Origin: Salipaludibacillus daqingensis | GTDB taxonomy: Bacteria; Bacillota; Bacilli; Bacillales; Salisediminibacteriaceae | DNA: 64,000 nt | Assembly: GCF_029891575.1 (NCBI RefSeq) | Contig: NZ_JARZHF010000003.1 | Location: 124,001 to 188,000 of the forward strand | Direction of reading: 5' to 3' | Shown: in pieces, positions 29,827 through 38,713 of the stretch | Layout of the letters: each line of letters opens with the position of its first letter | Position numbering within the stretch: the first letter of the stretch is position 1 | Position numbers and translations under genes: made by a program | The notes under the pieces: generated by a model | What the model was told of the DNA's origin: nothing | Database searches by the model: none | The model's input: the letters and a program-made list of their open reading frames with translations, nothing else

Positions 29827-30720
29827 TTACACTCTTAAGAACTTCCTTACACTCATAATACTTCCCCAAACGCCTACTATTGCTCCGATTGCTAGTAGTA
29901 ATATGGCTGTTTGTATAACCAATGGAAAAGTTGGTAGAAATTCAAAAAACTCTAACCCAGTATTTTCACCTATCGTTTCATAAAAGCGATGGTACCCAAA
30001 ACCAAGGACACTTACGGGAATGATTGCTCCAAACGTTCCAAGCAATAACCCTTCAATAAAAAATGGCCATCGAATGAAAGAATTTGTTGCTCCCACAAGT
30101 TTCATAATCTGAATTTCTGTTTTTCTAGCAATAATTGTTAACTTAATTGTATTTGCAATTAAAAATACAGCCGTAAATAAAAGCCCTAATACGAGCACAA
30201 CACCTACAACTCGAATAAAGTCGGTTGCTGAAAATAATTGCTCAAAAATATCTCTTCCGTATTCGACTCCTTCGACATGATCCAATTCCTCAATCTCAAC
30301 AGCAATATTCTCTGTTTCCTGAGGATCTTCTGCACGGATAACAAACGTATCATTTAATGGATTTTCATCTCGAAGACCTTCGAAATAATCGCCTTGCTCA
30401 CCTAAGCTATCAATAAAAGCTTCTAATCCTTCATCTTTAGGTATATAATCAACGGACCCAATTTCAGGTAAATCATCTAAGTCCTCTCTAAGTGACTCTT
30501 GCTCTTCTTCGCCTGCTCCTAAATCTACGAACACTCGTATTTCAACATCATCTTCTAAAGAATTAGCAAAATGGTTCAAGTTCATGATTAATAACAGAAA
30601 CGCCCCAACAACTAACAGTGTCACTGTCACTGCACTAACGGATGCAAACGTCATCCATCCGTTTCGAACAATGTTTTTTCCACCTTCTCTAATGTGGCGC
30701 CCAAATGTTCTAACTTTCAT
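29827..30720 (-). CDS. ftsX: cell-division ABC transporter permease FtsX
   Basis: 297-aa membrane protein with four helices: one near residue 25, a large acidic extracellular loop (about 50-170), then three at the C terminus. The loop is strongly acidic (EDDVEIRVFVDLGAGEEEQ) and would contact the extracellular hydrolase partner. The start overlaps the end of ftsE by 11 bp. FtsEX does not import a substrate but couples ATP hydrolysis to cell-wall hydrolase activation during elongation or sporulation. Confidence 0.95.
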   Translation of the reverse strand: MKVRTFGRHIREGGKNIVRNGWMTFASVSAVTVTLLVVGAFLLLIMNLNHFANSLEDDVEIRVFVDLGAGEEEQESLREDLDDLPEIGSVDYIPKDEGLEAFIDSLGEQGDYFEGLRDENPLNDTFVIRAEDPQETENIAVEIEELDHVEGVEYGRDIFEQLFSATDFIRVVGVVLVLGLLFTAVFLIANTIKLTIIARKTEIQIMKLVGATNSFIRWPFFIEGLLLGTFGAIIPVSVLGFGYHRFYETIGENTGLEFFEFLPTFPLVIQTAILLLAIGAIVGVWGSIMSVRKFLRV

Positions 30721-31396
30721 AGCTATACGTCCCCCTCACTTCATCACGGGAGATACGCCCACCTTCAATTGCAATGAGGCGTTTTCGCATACTATCAACG
30801 ATATCTCGGTTATGCGTCGCCATAACAATCGTCGTCCCACGATCGTTAATTTCTTCTAATATGTGCATAATTTCCCAAGAAGTATCCGGATCTAGATTTC
30901 CTGTAGGTTCGTCAGCGATAAGTACAGCTGGATTGTTTACAATGGCACGGGCAATTGCCACTCGCTGTTGCTCCCCGCCAGATAATTCATGCGGTAAAAA
31001 CCGCGCTTTATTTTTTAAGCGCACAATATCTAATACATCCATTACTCTTCGACGAATATTAGCTTTGCTTTCTTCAATTACTTCCATCGCAAAAGCGACG
31101 TTTTCAAAGACAGATAAGCTTGGTAATAATTTAAAGTCCTGAAAAACCACTCCTATTTTCCTACGTAAAAAAGGAATATGCTTTTCTTTCATCGTTGCTA
31201 AATTATCACCATCAATTGAAATCTCACCACGGGTAGGTTTTTCTTCACGGTACATCATTTTAATAAAAGTGGACTTCCCAGCTCCACTTGACCCTACCAC
31301 ATAAACAAATTCTCCCTTTTTAATGTATATGGAAATTCCGTTAACAGCCATAACGCCGTTAGGGTAAGTTTTCCAAACATCCTGCATCTGAATCAA
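30710..31396 (-). CDS. ftsE: cell-division ABC transporter ATPase FtsE
   Basis: 228-aa ABC ATPase with Walker A GSSGAGKST, signature LSGGEQQRV and Walker B VLIADEPTGNLD, all complete. It starts with TTG at 31396 (L-I-Q-M), which aligns with the usual FtsE N terminus and follows AAGGA by about ten bases; a GTG three codons upstream overlaps the ribosome site. It forms a complex with FtsX at the membrane. Confidence 0.95.
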   Translation of the reverse strand: MIQMQDVWKTYPNGVMAVNGISIYIKKGEFVYVVGSSGAGKSTFIKMMYREEKPTRGEISIDGDNLATMKEKHIPFLRRKIGVVFQDFKLLPSLSVFENVAFAMEVIEESKANIRRRVMDVLDIVRLKNKARFLPHELSGGEQQRVAIARAIVNNPAVLIADEPTGNLDPDTSWEIMHILEEINDRGTTIVMATHNRDIVDSMRKRLIAIEGGRISRDEVRGTYSYES

Positions 31397-31448
31397 CCCG
31401 ATCACTTCCTTGTTTGTTGTCTGTCTCTGCTGTCTTCACATGAATGTA

Positions 31449-31473
31449 GACTACATGCTTTCCGTATGTAGTC
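31449..31473. other. inverted repeat upstream of ftsE
   Basis: GACTACAT/ATGTAGTC with a 9-nt loop, about 55 bp ahead of ftsE. It has no T tract in the ftsE direction, so it may be a leader hairpin or an operator. Confidence 0.4.
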
Positions 31474-31558
31474 AAAAACTTTATAAATCTATGAAATTGG
31501 TAAAGTTTTGAAATTAACTGCATCTAAACGACGATTTTTGCTATTTTACTACAAACTT

Positions 31559-31567
31559 ATTATATCA
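31559..31567 (-). promoter_or_regulatory. extended -10 promoter candidate for ftsEX
   Basis: Minus strand TGATATAAT (extended -10) without a good -35. It would give a leader of about 150 nt containing the hairpin at 31449. Confidence 0.35.
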
Positions 31568-31721
31568 TCAAAAATCGACAAGAAAAGTTAAACTTCTTTA
31601 CAGTTTGATTTCAAATCATTGCAGAGAAATAACATAGAAGGGTTTTACTTATCTTAAAGCAGGGAAAAGACACAATTAAAACTATTTATGTATGTATATT
31701 TTTTTTATCAAAATAAAAAAA

Positions 31722-31752
31722 GAGGGGATTAAAGCTATGCTTTAATCCCCTC
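31722..31752 (-). terminator. terminator of cccB
   Basis: Perfect 14-bp stem GAGGGGATTAAAGC/GCTTTAATCCCCTC with a 3-nt loop, followed by TTTTTTTATTTTG on the minus strand. Confidence 0.9.
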
Positions 31753-31766
31753 AAATACGTTCATTT

Positions 31767-32120
31767 TTATTGTTCTGTAATCCAAGCTGCCACGTCTTCA
31801 GCGTCGTCACCTGACACAAGATCTGCCGGCATGCTGCCTGGTCCATTTTGAATGGCTGAAACGATATCGTCATGAGCTACCCCTTGTAAAGCAGGTCCAG
31901 ACGCGCCTTCAAGGTCTCCTCCATGACAGGATGCACAATTCCCTACATATAGTTCTTCACCATTTGCAAGGTCATATGTACCTTCGTCAGCAGCATTATT
32001 CGTTTCTTCTACATTGTTATTTCCGTCGTTTGCTGGTGCTGGTTCGTTATCATCACCGTCACCACCACATGCTCCGAGCACAAGGACAGAACCAACAATT
32101 GCAACTAAAAATTTTTTCAT
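31767..32120 (-). CDS. cccB: lipoprotein cytochrome c-551
   Basis: 117-aa exported c-type cytochrome. The lipobox LGAC at about residues 16-19 marks it as a lipoprotein, followed by an Asn/Asp/Glu-rich linker and a haem domain with CASCH. The axial Met is likely in GSMPADL. It carries electrons on the outer face of the membrane toward terminal oxidases. The strong acidity suits a high-pH or saline exterior. GGAGG precedes the ATG. The cccB-ftsE neighbourhood is conserved in Bacillus. Confidence 0.92.
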   Translation of the reverse strand: MKKFLVAIVGSVLVLGACGGDGDDNEPAPANDGNNNVEETNNAADEGTYDLANGEELYVGNCASCHGGDLEGASGPALQGVAHDDIVSAIQNGPGSMPADLVSGDDAEDVAAWITEQ

Positions 32121-32187
32121 ATTTCCCCTCCTAAATAAAATAAATTGGTAGGATTTTCTATCCTCTTCCTACTTAATTATAACCTTT

Positions 32188-33084
32188 TTATTTCTTTTTG
32201 AAACCCTCACCTAAAACTTCCGTTGCATTACTCACAATTACAAAGGCTGAAGGATCTATTGTTTTCACAATACGCTTTAATTTCGGGACTTCGTTCCTAC
32301 CTACTACACACATAAGTACAGGTCTTTCATGGTTTGTATAACCACCTTGACCTACAAGTTTGGTCACACCTCGGTCCACTTGAGTTAAAAGCCCTTGCTT
32401 CATTTCTTCCTCGTATGCAGAAATGATCATCACCATTTTAGAATAGCCAAATCCGACTTGCACGAGGTCGATCGTTTTCCCTGTCGTAAATAATCCAATT
32501 AAAGCATAAAGAGCATACTCAAACCCAAAAACAGCCGCAGAAGAAGCAACAACTAGTCCATCCATCATAAATACACAAACACCTAAACTCATCCCTGTAT
32601 ATTTATTGATGATTTGCGCTGCTAAATCTGTTCCACCTGTGGAAGAATAAGAACGAAACACGATGCCTAAACCTAATCCAACTCCTACCCCTCCAAAAAT
32701 CGCAGCAAGTAATGGATCAAGTGTAGCTGGTTCCACATTTCTCGTTAAAAAGACGACAAACGGAAGAAAAAGTGTCCCGGCTAGCGTTTTTGACCCATAC
32801 AGAATACTTCCAGAGATACTCCCTCCAAGGAGGAGGACACCAGCGACGAAAAGTGGAATATTAAGTGCCCACTGTGTATAAGCTGGTTCAAATTGAAACA
32901 CACTGTACAAAATTGTAGAAACACCAGCGACGCCACCTGAGGCAATTTGATTCGGTAGTAAAAAGATATTAAACGATATCGCTACCAAAGCTGAACCAAA
33001 AAATACGTGAGCAAAATCAAAGAGAATCCGTTGCAACGGAGTTAACGGCTCAAGATCTCTTTTCCTTTGAAGCCTTTTCATCAT
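32188..33084 (-). CDS. yvjA: YitT/YvjA family membrane protein with DUF2179
   Basis: 298-aa protein with five or six membrane helices (about 20-200) and a C-terminal cytosolic DUF2179 domain (about 215-290; LTQVDRGVTKLVGQGGY). The family is widespread in Firmicutes and its transport role is not proven. Position between cccB and prfB matches yvjA. The exact start among three consecutive ATGs (33087-33081) cannot be decided; AGGTG precedes them. The region between 33085 and 33310 has no gene. Confidence 0.85.
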   Translation of the reverse strand: MMKRLQRKRDLEPLTPLQRILFDFAHVFFGSALVAISFNIFLLPNQIASGGVAGVSTILYSVFQFEPAYTQWALNIPLFVAGVLLLGGSISGSILYGSKTLAGTLFLPFVVFLTRNVEPATLDPLLAAIFGGVGVGLGLGIVFRSYSSTGGTDLAAQIINKYTGMSLGVCVFMMDGLVVASSAAVFGFEYALYALIGLFTTGKTIDLVQVGFGYSKMVMIISAYEEEMKQGLLTQVDRGVTKLVGQGGYTNHERPVLMCVVGRNEVPKLKRIVKTIDPSAFVIVSNATEVLGEGFKKK

Positions 33085-33310
33085 CATTATCACCTGAATT
33101 TCCAAAAAGTATGTAAGAAACAATTATCCAACGGAGTTGTTTCTTTAAATCCTTACGTAGTATATCACCGGGTCCCATGAGTGTAAACGCGATTAGACTA
33201 ACGCTTTAACAAGGTAAAGGGCGTAATAAGGGCATCCCCTGGGAGAACGGTATGAAAATGATAAATTGATTAGGCAGTTTTAAACATAGGGTTTCGTACC
33301 CAAATATAAA

Positions 33311-33355
33311 AAACCTAGAAACAACAAGTCATTACGACCGATCGCTTCTAGGTTT
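33311..33355 (-). terminator. terminator of secA-prfB
   Basis: Outer 10-bp stem AAACCTAGAA/TTCTAGGTTT with a long loop, followed by TTTATATTTG on the minus strand, 18 bp past prfB. Confidence 0.75.
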
Positions 33356-33373
33356 AGAAAATATAATGGGACT

Positions 33374-34475
33374 TTATTTAATTTGAGATCGCAAATAAGC
33401 GTCAATAAACGGAGCTAATTCACCGTCCATAACAGCTTGGGTATTCCCTGTTTCCATGTTAGTACGGTGATCCTTAACCATGTTATACGGGTGAAATACA
33501 TAGGAACGAATCTGACTTCCCCAACCAATTTCTGATTGTTCGCCTCGAATTTCTAACGCTTCGTCACGCTGGCGGTCCATTTCAAGTTGAAATAACTTGG
33601 CTTTTAACATTTTCATTGCTTGTTCACGGTTTTTAATTTGTGAACGTTCACCTTGGCAGCTTACAACTGTATTGGTAGGTAAATGAGTCAATCTAACAGC
33701 GGAATCAGTTGTATTTACGTGTTGTCCTCCTGCACCACTAGAACGAAAAGTATCAACTCTTAAATCATCAGGTGACACATTAATTTCAATGTTATCGTCT
33801 AATTCAGGCATCACTTCGCATGATGCAAAAGATGTATGGCGTCTTCCTGAAGAGTCAAAAGGTGAGATACGAACGAGACGGTGAACCCCTTTTTCAGCCT
33901 TTAAATAGCCATAGGCATTGTGACCACGGATAAACAAAGTCACACTTTTCACCCCTGCTTCGTCTCCTGGTAAATAGTCCATCGTTTCTACTTTAAAGTT
34001 TTTAGATTCTGCCCATCGCGTGTACATTCTTAGTAACATGGATGCCCAGTCTTGAGACTCGGTTCCCCCTGCGCCAGGATGCAACTCTAAGATAGCATTA
34101 TTTTGATCATAAGGCTCACTTAATAGCAGTTCTAATTCAAAATCGTTTAGTTTACTCGATAACTTAGAAATTCCCTTTATCAAATCTTTTCTCATCTCTT
34201 GATCATTTTCTTCTTTTACTAATTCATAAGACACTTCCAAATCTTCATGTTCTGCTGCTAACTGATGATACGTATCAACCATCGCTTTCAAAGCATTATT
34301 TTCTCCGATTACTTTTTGAGCTTCTTCTTGACTATCCCAAAATGAGGGATCAGACATTTCATTTTCTAGTTCTGCAATACGAGCCTCTTTGTTTTCTAAG
34401 TCAAAGAGACCCCCTAAAGTCCGCTAATTTCTTAGCCATTGTTGTTAATTCATGATTCATTTCAGACATTTCCAT
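33374..34475 (-). CDS. prfB: peptide chain release factor 2 (programmed +1 frameshift)
   Basis: 366-aa RF2 read in two frames. ATG at 34475 (after GAGGTG) opens 24 codons that end at an in-frame TGA at 34403-34401. The slippery context is the classic one: internal Shine-Dalgarno AGGGGG, then TCT CTT TGA C. A +1 shift on CTT continues in the main frame (DLENKEAR) to 33374. RF2 thus controls its own synthesis. The stop-codon recognition motif SPF (VRISPFD) and the catalytic GGQ (GAGGQHV) are intact. It recognises UGA and UAA. A naive call from the downstream ATG at 34357 would lose the N terminus. Confidence 0.97.
34396..34416 (-). other. RF2 programmed frameshift site
   Basis: Minus strand AGGGGG, three bases, then CTTTGAC. 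The stop codon TGA occupies 34403-34401. The spacing is that of known bacterial prfB recoding sites. Confidence 0.95.
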
Positions 34476-34518
34476 GATCGTTCACCTCTAAAATTATTTT
34501 TAATCTATGCGAAAAAAG

Positions 34519-34548
34519 GAGAAGGTACTTTAAAGAAAGCACCTTCTC
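34519..34548 (-). terminator. terminator-like hairpin between secA and prfB
   Basis: Stem GAGAAGGT/ACCTTCTC with extra CTTT/AAAG pairing, followed by CTTTTTTCG on the minus strand. In Bacillus secA and prfB are partly co-transcribed, so read-through is possible. Confidence 0.7.
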
Positions 34549-34562
34549 ATGTCTTGGCGAAA

Positions 34563-37082
34563 CTATCTACCGTGACATTGCTTGTATTTCTTCCCAGAGC
34601 CACAAGGACAAGGGTCATTTCTACCAACTGTCTCTCCTTTTCGGAAAGGCGTTTTCATTTTACTTTCTTTACTATTGTCCGTTGAACTACTGTGTACAGC
34701 TTTTCCTTCAGCAACTTGTTTTCGCTCTAAGTTTGACTGAATCTGCGCTTTCATAATATAGCGAGATACCTCTTCTTCAATGCTTGCTACCATCTCTTCA
34801 AACATTTCGAAACCTTCAAACTTGTACTCTCGAAGAGGATCATTTTGGCCGTAAGCTCGTAAGTGAATCCCTTGTCTTAGCTGATCCATTTGGTCTATGT
34901 GACTCGTCCACTTCGTGTCAACTGTGCGAAGGAGAATAACTCGCTCAAACTCTCGCATCGTTTCAGAAGTGAACGCTTCTTCTCGATCATTGTAATCAGC
35001 TTGAACTTTTTCTGTAATCAGTTCCACCATTTCTTCTGGTTCAAGTCCATTAATTTCACTTAACGTCACTTCTTGCTCATTTAAGACCGTTGCATTCATA
35101 TAGTCAACAATACCTTGTAAATTCCAGTCTTCTGGAACGTCATCCTGTGGCGTATAAGCAGAAACATTTCTTTCAACAGTCGATTCCAACATTTTTTCAA
35201 CAACGGGACGAAGGTTTTCTGCTTCCAACACTTCCATACGCTGTTCATAAATGACGTCACGTTGTTCTCTCATAACGTCATCATATTGAAGGAGCTGTTT
35301 ACGAGCATCGAAGTTATTTCCTTCCACCCGTTTTTGAGCCTGTTCTACAGCACGTGAAACAAGTTTACTTTCGATAGGCTGATCTTCGTCCATGCCCATT
35401 CTTTCCATCATTTTACCCATGTTTTCTGATCCAAAACGACGCATGAGCGTATCTTCTAAAGATAAGAAAAAGCGAGAACGACCTGGATCTCCTTGACGAC
35501 CAGAACGACCACGTAGCTGATTATCAATTCGGCGACTTTCATGACGCTCCGTACCTAATACAAATAACCCACCTAGGTCTACAACACCTTTTCCTAGTTT
35601 GATATCCGTTCCTCGACCAGCCATGTTTGTCGCAATCGTTACAGCTTTTGGTTGACCGGCATTTTCAATAATTTCTGCTTCTTTTTCGTGATTTTTAGCA
35701 TTCAATACATTATGCGGAACTTTTTTCTTTTTAAGTTTATTAGAAATTAATTCGGAAGTATCGACACTAACAGTACCAACAAGAACTGGCTGGCCTTTTT
35801 GATAAAGCTCGTTAATTTCTTCAATAATGGCATTGAACTTTCCGTCCATCGTTTTATAAACTAAGTCTGGTTTATCTTCACGAATGACCGGTTCATTTGT
35901 TGGAACAGAATAAACATTCATCCCATAAATATTACGGAATTCTTCTTCCTCTGTCTTTGCCGTTCCCGTCATCCCTGCAAGCTTTTCATACATTCTAAAG
36001 TAGTTTTGAAATGTTATTGAAGCAAGCGTCATGCTTTCTCGCTTAATTTCCAGAGCTTCTTTTGCTTCAATGGCTTGATGGAGTCCGTCACTATAACGAC
36101 GTCCTTTCATGAGGCGACCGGTAAACTGGTCAACAATCGCCACTTCGCCATCATCAACAACGTAATCTTCATCGCGAATCATAACTTTGTGTGCTTTTAA
36201 TGCTTGATTGATATGATGGTTTAACTGAACGTGTTCAGAGTCAAATAAATTTTCGATATTAAACACTCGCTCTGCTTTACTTACCCCATCATCTGTCATC
36301 TGTACATTTTTTGCTTTTTCATCGTACGTATAGTCTACTTCTTCTGTTAACATACGAACAAAGGAATTAGCCGCTGTATATAGCTCTGTCGTTCGCGCTG
36401 CTGAGCCAGAAATAATCAGTGGCGTTCTCGCTTCATCTACTAAAATCGAGTCCACTTCATCGACAATGGCGAAATGCAACGGACGTTGAACCATTTGATC
36501 TTTATATGTCACCATATTATCTCTTAAGTAGTCAAAACCAAATTCATTATTTGTACCATACGTCACATCAGCTAAATATGCTTCTCGTTTTTCTTCTTTC
36601 GTCATCCCACTTACGTTTAATCCAACAGTTAAACCTAAAAAGGCATAAAGTTTTCCCATTTCTTGTGCATCACGTCGAGCTAAATATTCGTTCACTGTAA
36701 CGACATGGACGCCTTTTTCCGTAATCCCATTTAAATAAACTGCCAAGGTAGCAACTAGCGTTTTACCTTCCCCTGTTTTCATCTCTGAAATGTCCCCACG
36801 GTGAAGAACAACCCCACCTAATAACTGGACAGGATAATGAGTCATCCCAAGAGAGCGTGTGGCTGCTTCTCGGACAACAGCAAAAGCTTCAGGAAGGAGT
36901 GACTCTAATTTTTCTCCATCTTGGTAACGTTTTTTAAATTCATCTGTTTTTTTGCGAAGCCCATCATCACTGAGCTTCTTCATATCTTCACCTTGTGCTT
37001 CAATTTCATCAATCGTTTTTTGTAATTTCTTTAGGTGTCTAGCATCTGTATCTCCAATGACCTTTCTTAATAAACCTAACAT
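34563..37082 (-). CDS. secA: preprotein translocase ATPase SecA
   Basis: 839-aa motor of the Sec export pathway. Walker [14 protein letters not shown]-type [11 protein letters not shown], and the C-terminal zinc tail [14 protein letters not shown] are all present. It drives unfolded preproteins through SecYEG and binds SecB-like partners or lipids through its tail. ATG at 37082 ([11 protein letters not shown]) has GGGAG nine bases upstream; a longer frame upstream is not supported. Length matches B. subtilis SecA. Confidence 0.98.
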   Translation of the reverse strand: MLGLLRKVIGDTDARHLKKLQKTIDEIEAQGEDMKKLSDDGLRKKTDEFKKRYQDGEKLESLLPEAFAVVREAATRSLGMTHYPVQLLGGVVLHRGDISEMKTGEGKTLVATLAVYLNGITEKGVHVVTVNEYLARRDAQEMGKLYAFLGLTVGLNVSGMTKEEKREAYLADVTYGTNNEFGFDYLRDNMVTYKDQMVQRPLHFAIVDEVDSILVDEARTPLIISGSAARTTELYTAANSFVRMLTEEVDYTYDEKAKNVQMTDDGVSKAERVFNIENLFDSEHVQLNHHINQALKAHKVMIRDEDYVVDDGEVAIVDQFTGRLMKGRRYSDGLHQAIEAKEALEIKRESMTLASITFQNYFRMYEKLAGMTGTAKTEEEEFRNIYGMNVYSVPTNEPVIREDKPDLVYKTMDGKFNAIIEEINELYQKGQPVLVGTVSVDTSELISNKLKKKKVPHNVLNAKNHEKEAEIIENAGQPKAVTIATNMAGRGTDIKLGKGVVDLGGLFVLGTERHESRRIDNQLRGRSGRQGDPGRSRFFLSLEDTLMRRFGSENMGKMMERMGMDEDQPIESKLVSRAVEQAQKRVEGNNFDARKQLLQYDDVMREQRDVIYEQRMEVLEAENLRPVVEKMLESTVERNVSAYTPQDDVPEDWNLQGIVDYMNATVLNEQEVTLSEINGLEPEEMVELITEKVQADYNDREEAFTSETMREFERVILLRTVDTKWTSHIDQMDQLRQGIHLRAYGQNDPLREYKFEGFEMFEEMVASIEEEVSRYIMKAQIQSNLERKQVAEGKAVHSSSTDNSKESKMKTPFRKGETVGRNDPCPCGSGKKYKQCHGR

Positions 37083-37281
37083 CGGACATGGCTCCCTTTT
37101 CATTTTTTCTATGATCATATGAATGACTCACATCGACATAACGTACGCGATCCGTTTCCTTCAAGTCTTCAAGTCTATGCCTTAATTCATGCCAAATTGC
37201 GGTCAGACGATCTGACACAATACCCTTTGGCATCAACAAACTATGTTTTCATCGTTAATCACTGACTTTACGCTACAGTAT

Positions 37282-37310
37282 ATTTTATCAGTTTGCATCA
37301 TCGCTTACAA
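37282..37310 (-). promoter_or_regulatory. sigma-A promoter candidate of secA
   Basis: Minus strand TTGTAA, 17-nt spacer, TAAAAT, about 200 bp ahead of the secA start. Confidence 0.5.
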
Positions 37311-37480
37311 GCAGAGGAGAATAAAACAAAAACACGGCAAGCCACACCTCCCAGTATTACCAGTTAAAAGATACAACATCACTGCTAGGAAGTAGCTATC
37401 ACTCACCTAATATTTAGGTAAAGTCTTAGTACAAAGGAATGATAGAAAGAGATTCACCTTACAATTATCACAACTTCTTA
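37311..37480. other. intergenic stretch between the divergent secA and glcT promoters
   Basis: No coding frame is convincing here. The only symmetry noticed is ACCTAA-TAT-TTAGGT near 37408-37422. Confidence 0.35.
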
Positions 37481-37509
37481 TTGAACTAAAGGAAACTCTT
37501 CTCTATAAT
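37481..37509 (+). promoter_or_regulatory. sigma-A promoter of glcT
   Basis: TTGAAC, exactly 17 nt, TATAAT: a strong match, about 140 bp ahead of glcT. Confidence 0.78.
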
Positions 37510-37517
37510 TGTTTTAC

Positions 37518-37531
37518 TGTAAACGTTTTTA
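37518..37531. promoter_or_regulatory. candidate cre (CcpA box) at the glcT start site
   Basis: TGTAAACGTTTTTA fits TGNAARCGNWWWCA with one mismatch and lies at about +1 to +15 of the glcT promoter, where CcpA binding would block transcription. Confidence 0.4.
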
Positions 37532-37645
37532 TCTGCCGGTCTAGAAACCGGAGTCGTGATCCTGCTATAAATTGGGCCGCAGATGTCTTTTAAACCATTC
37601 AGTCATGGTAAAAAAGTCATCTGACTAAGTATTTCCGGAGATGAT
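37532..37645 (+). promoter_or_regulatory. structured 5' leader of glcT
   Basis: A closing stem ATCTGC/GCAGAT encloses CCGGT-CTAGAA-ACCGG and a second GC-rich arm; downstream lies ACCAT-TCAGTC-ATGGT followed by AAAAAA. This could be a regulatory leader. It does not match the GlcT-target RAT or a riboswitch I recognise. Confidence 0.35.
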
Positions 37646-37648
37646 GTG

Positions 37649-38488
37649 ATGCTGTCAGTAATAAAAGTATTAAATAACAATGTAATCATCGCGAAGCACC
37701 CTAACTACGATGAAGTTGTTCTTATTGGCAAAGGTCTTGGTTTCGGAAAAAAACCTGGACAAGAAGTTGCCGGAGAACACGCCGAAAAGTTTTTCGTCCT
37801 TAAAGATGCCCATGAACAAAAGCAGTTTATGAATTTACTGGAATATGTTGATGAAGATTTTATTGGCATCATGAATGAATTTATTGAAAAATTGGAAACT
37901 CGATTTGGCGCAAAATTAAATGAGCATATTCATGTTGGTTTAACTGATCACCTCTATTTTGCTGTTAAACGAATTCGAAAAGGGCATGGTATTGTTAATC
38001 CATTTTTACAAGAGACGGAACTAGCCTATCCTCAAGAGTATGCAGCGGCAACTGAGTTAATTGAATGGCTTAATGATGAACTGAACATTCTCATCCCGGA
38101 AGGTGAGATTGGTTTTATCACTTTGCACATTCACAGCGCCCTTACTAATCGGAATTTGGCTGAAATTAACCGTCATACGCAGCTTGTAAGTGAACTAGTA
38201 ACCATTATAGAAGATTATTTGAAAACTAAAATTAATCGACAAGACATGAACTACCTAAGACTAGTTCGTCACTTGCATCATGCTATTGAACGGATACAAA
38301 CAGAAACGTATGTTGAAAATCAAGATAGTTTAAAAAAAGTGTTGCAAGTCGAATATCCTTTATGTTACACTTTGTCCTGGAAGTTGATGAAAATCATGCA
38401 ACAGCGCTTACACAAAACAGTCCCAGATGCCGAAGCCGTTTATTTGACTTTGCATTTACAGCGACTGGATAACACAACAAACAAATAA
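37649..38488 (+). CDS. glcT: BglG-family transcription antiterminator GlcT
   Basis: 279-aa RNA-binding antiterminator. The CAT RNA-binding domain (about 1-60) has VLNNNVIIA and VLIGKGLGFGKKPG. Two PRD domains follow, with conserved His in LNEHIHVGLTDHL and FITLHIHSAL (PRD1) and in VRHLHHAIERI and YLTLHL (PRD2). PtsG-mediated phosphorylation of PRD1 inactivates it; without phosphate it binds the RAT in the ptsG leader and prevents termination. It lies 225 bp upstream of ptsG in the same direction. ATG at 37649 is eight bases after GGAG; a GTG just before is possible. Confidence 0.94.
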   Translation: MLSVIKVLNNNVIIAKHPNYDEVVLIGKGLGFGKKPGQEVAGEHAEKFFVLKDAHEQKQFMNLLEYVDEDFIGIMNEFIEKLETRFGAKLNEHIHVGLTDHLYFAVKRIRKGHGIVNPFLQETELAYPQEYAAATELIEWLNDELNILIPEGEIGFITLHIHSALTNRNLAEINRHTQLVSELVTIIEDYLKTKINRQDMNYLRLVRHLHHAIERIQTETYVENQDSLKKVLQVEYPLCYTLSWKLMKIMQQRLHKTVPDAEAVYLTLHLQRLDNTTNK

Positions 38489-38524
38489 TATATCGGAATT
38501 TCGTTTAACAACGACTCTTTTTCC

Positions 38525-38551
38525 GTGTTACTGGTTATGCAGGCATGAGTG
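38525..38551 (+). promoter_or_regulatory. ribonucleic antiterminator (RAT) of ptsG
   Basis: GTGTTACTGGTTATGCAGG followed by CATGAG has the layout of a LicT/GlcT-type RAT: TGTTACTG arm, short loop, CAGGCA arm. It overlaps the 5' arm of the terminator at 38541, so the two folds exclude each other. Confidence 0.75.
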
Positions 38552-38634
38552 AAAAAGGATTGTAGTGGACAGCCTATGATGAGAAGTTTTTTCTCTGATT
38601 TTGGGCGACCTACATTCTTTTTTCGTTCATGCCT
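38541..38634 (+). terminator. GlcT-controlled terminator in the ptsG leader
   Basis: A 25-bp stem (38541-38565 with 38610-38634; ends AGGCATGA/TCATGCCT) tolerates several G-U pairs and is followed by TTTTTGT. It stops transcription unless GlcT stabilises the RAT. Confidence 0.78.
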
Positions 38635-38713
38635 TTTTGTATGTTGTTTGCACATTTTCATTAACACATAGCTATTATTTATTTATTAAAAAATTATTTA
38701 GGAGGAATGAAAC

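Noticed and set aside
34357-34475. prfB as a frameshifted pseudogene
   Set aside because: The TGA sits in the canonical recoding context, so this is normal programmed frameshifting.
37039-37239. 66-codon minus-strand frame over the secA start
   Set aside because: Out of frame with secA, no ribosome site, and no family resemblance.
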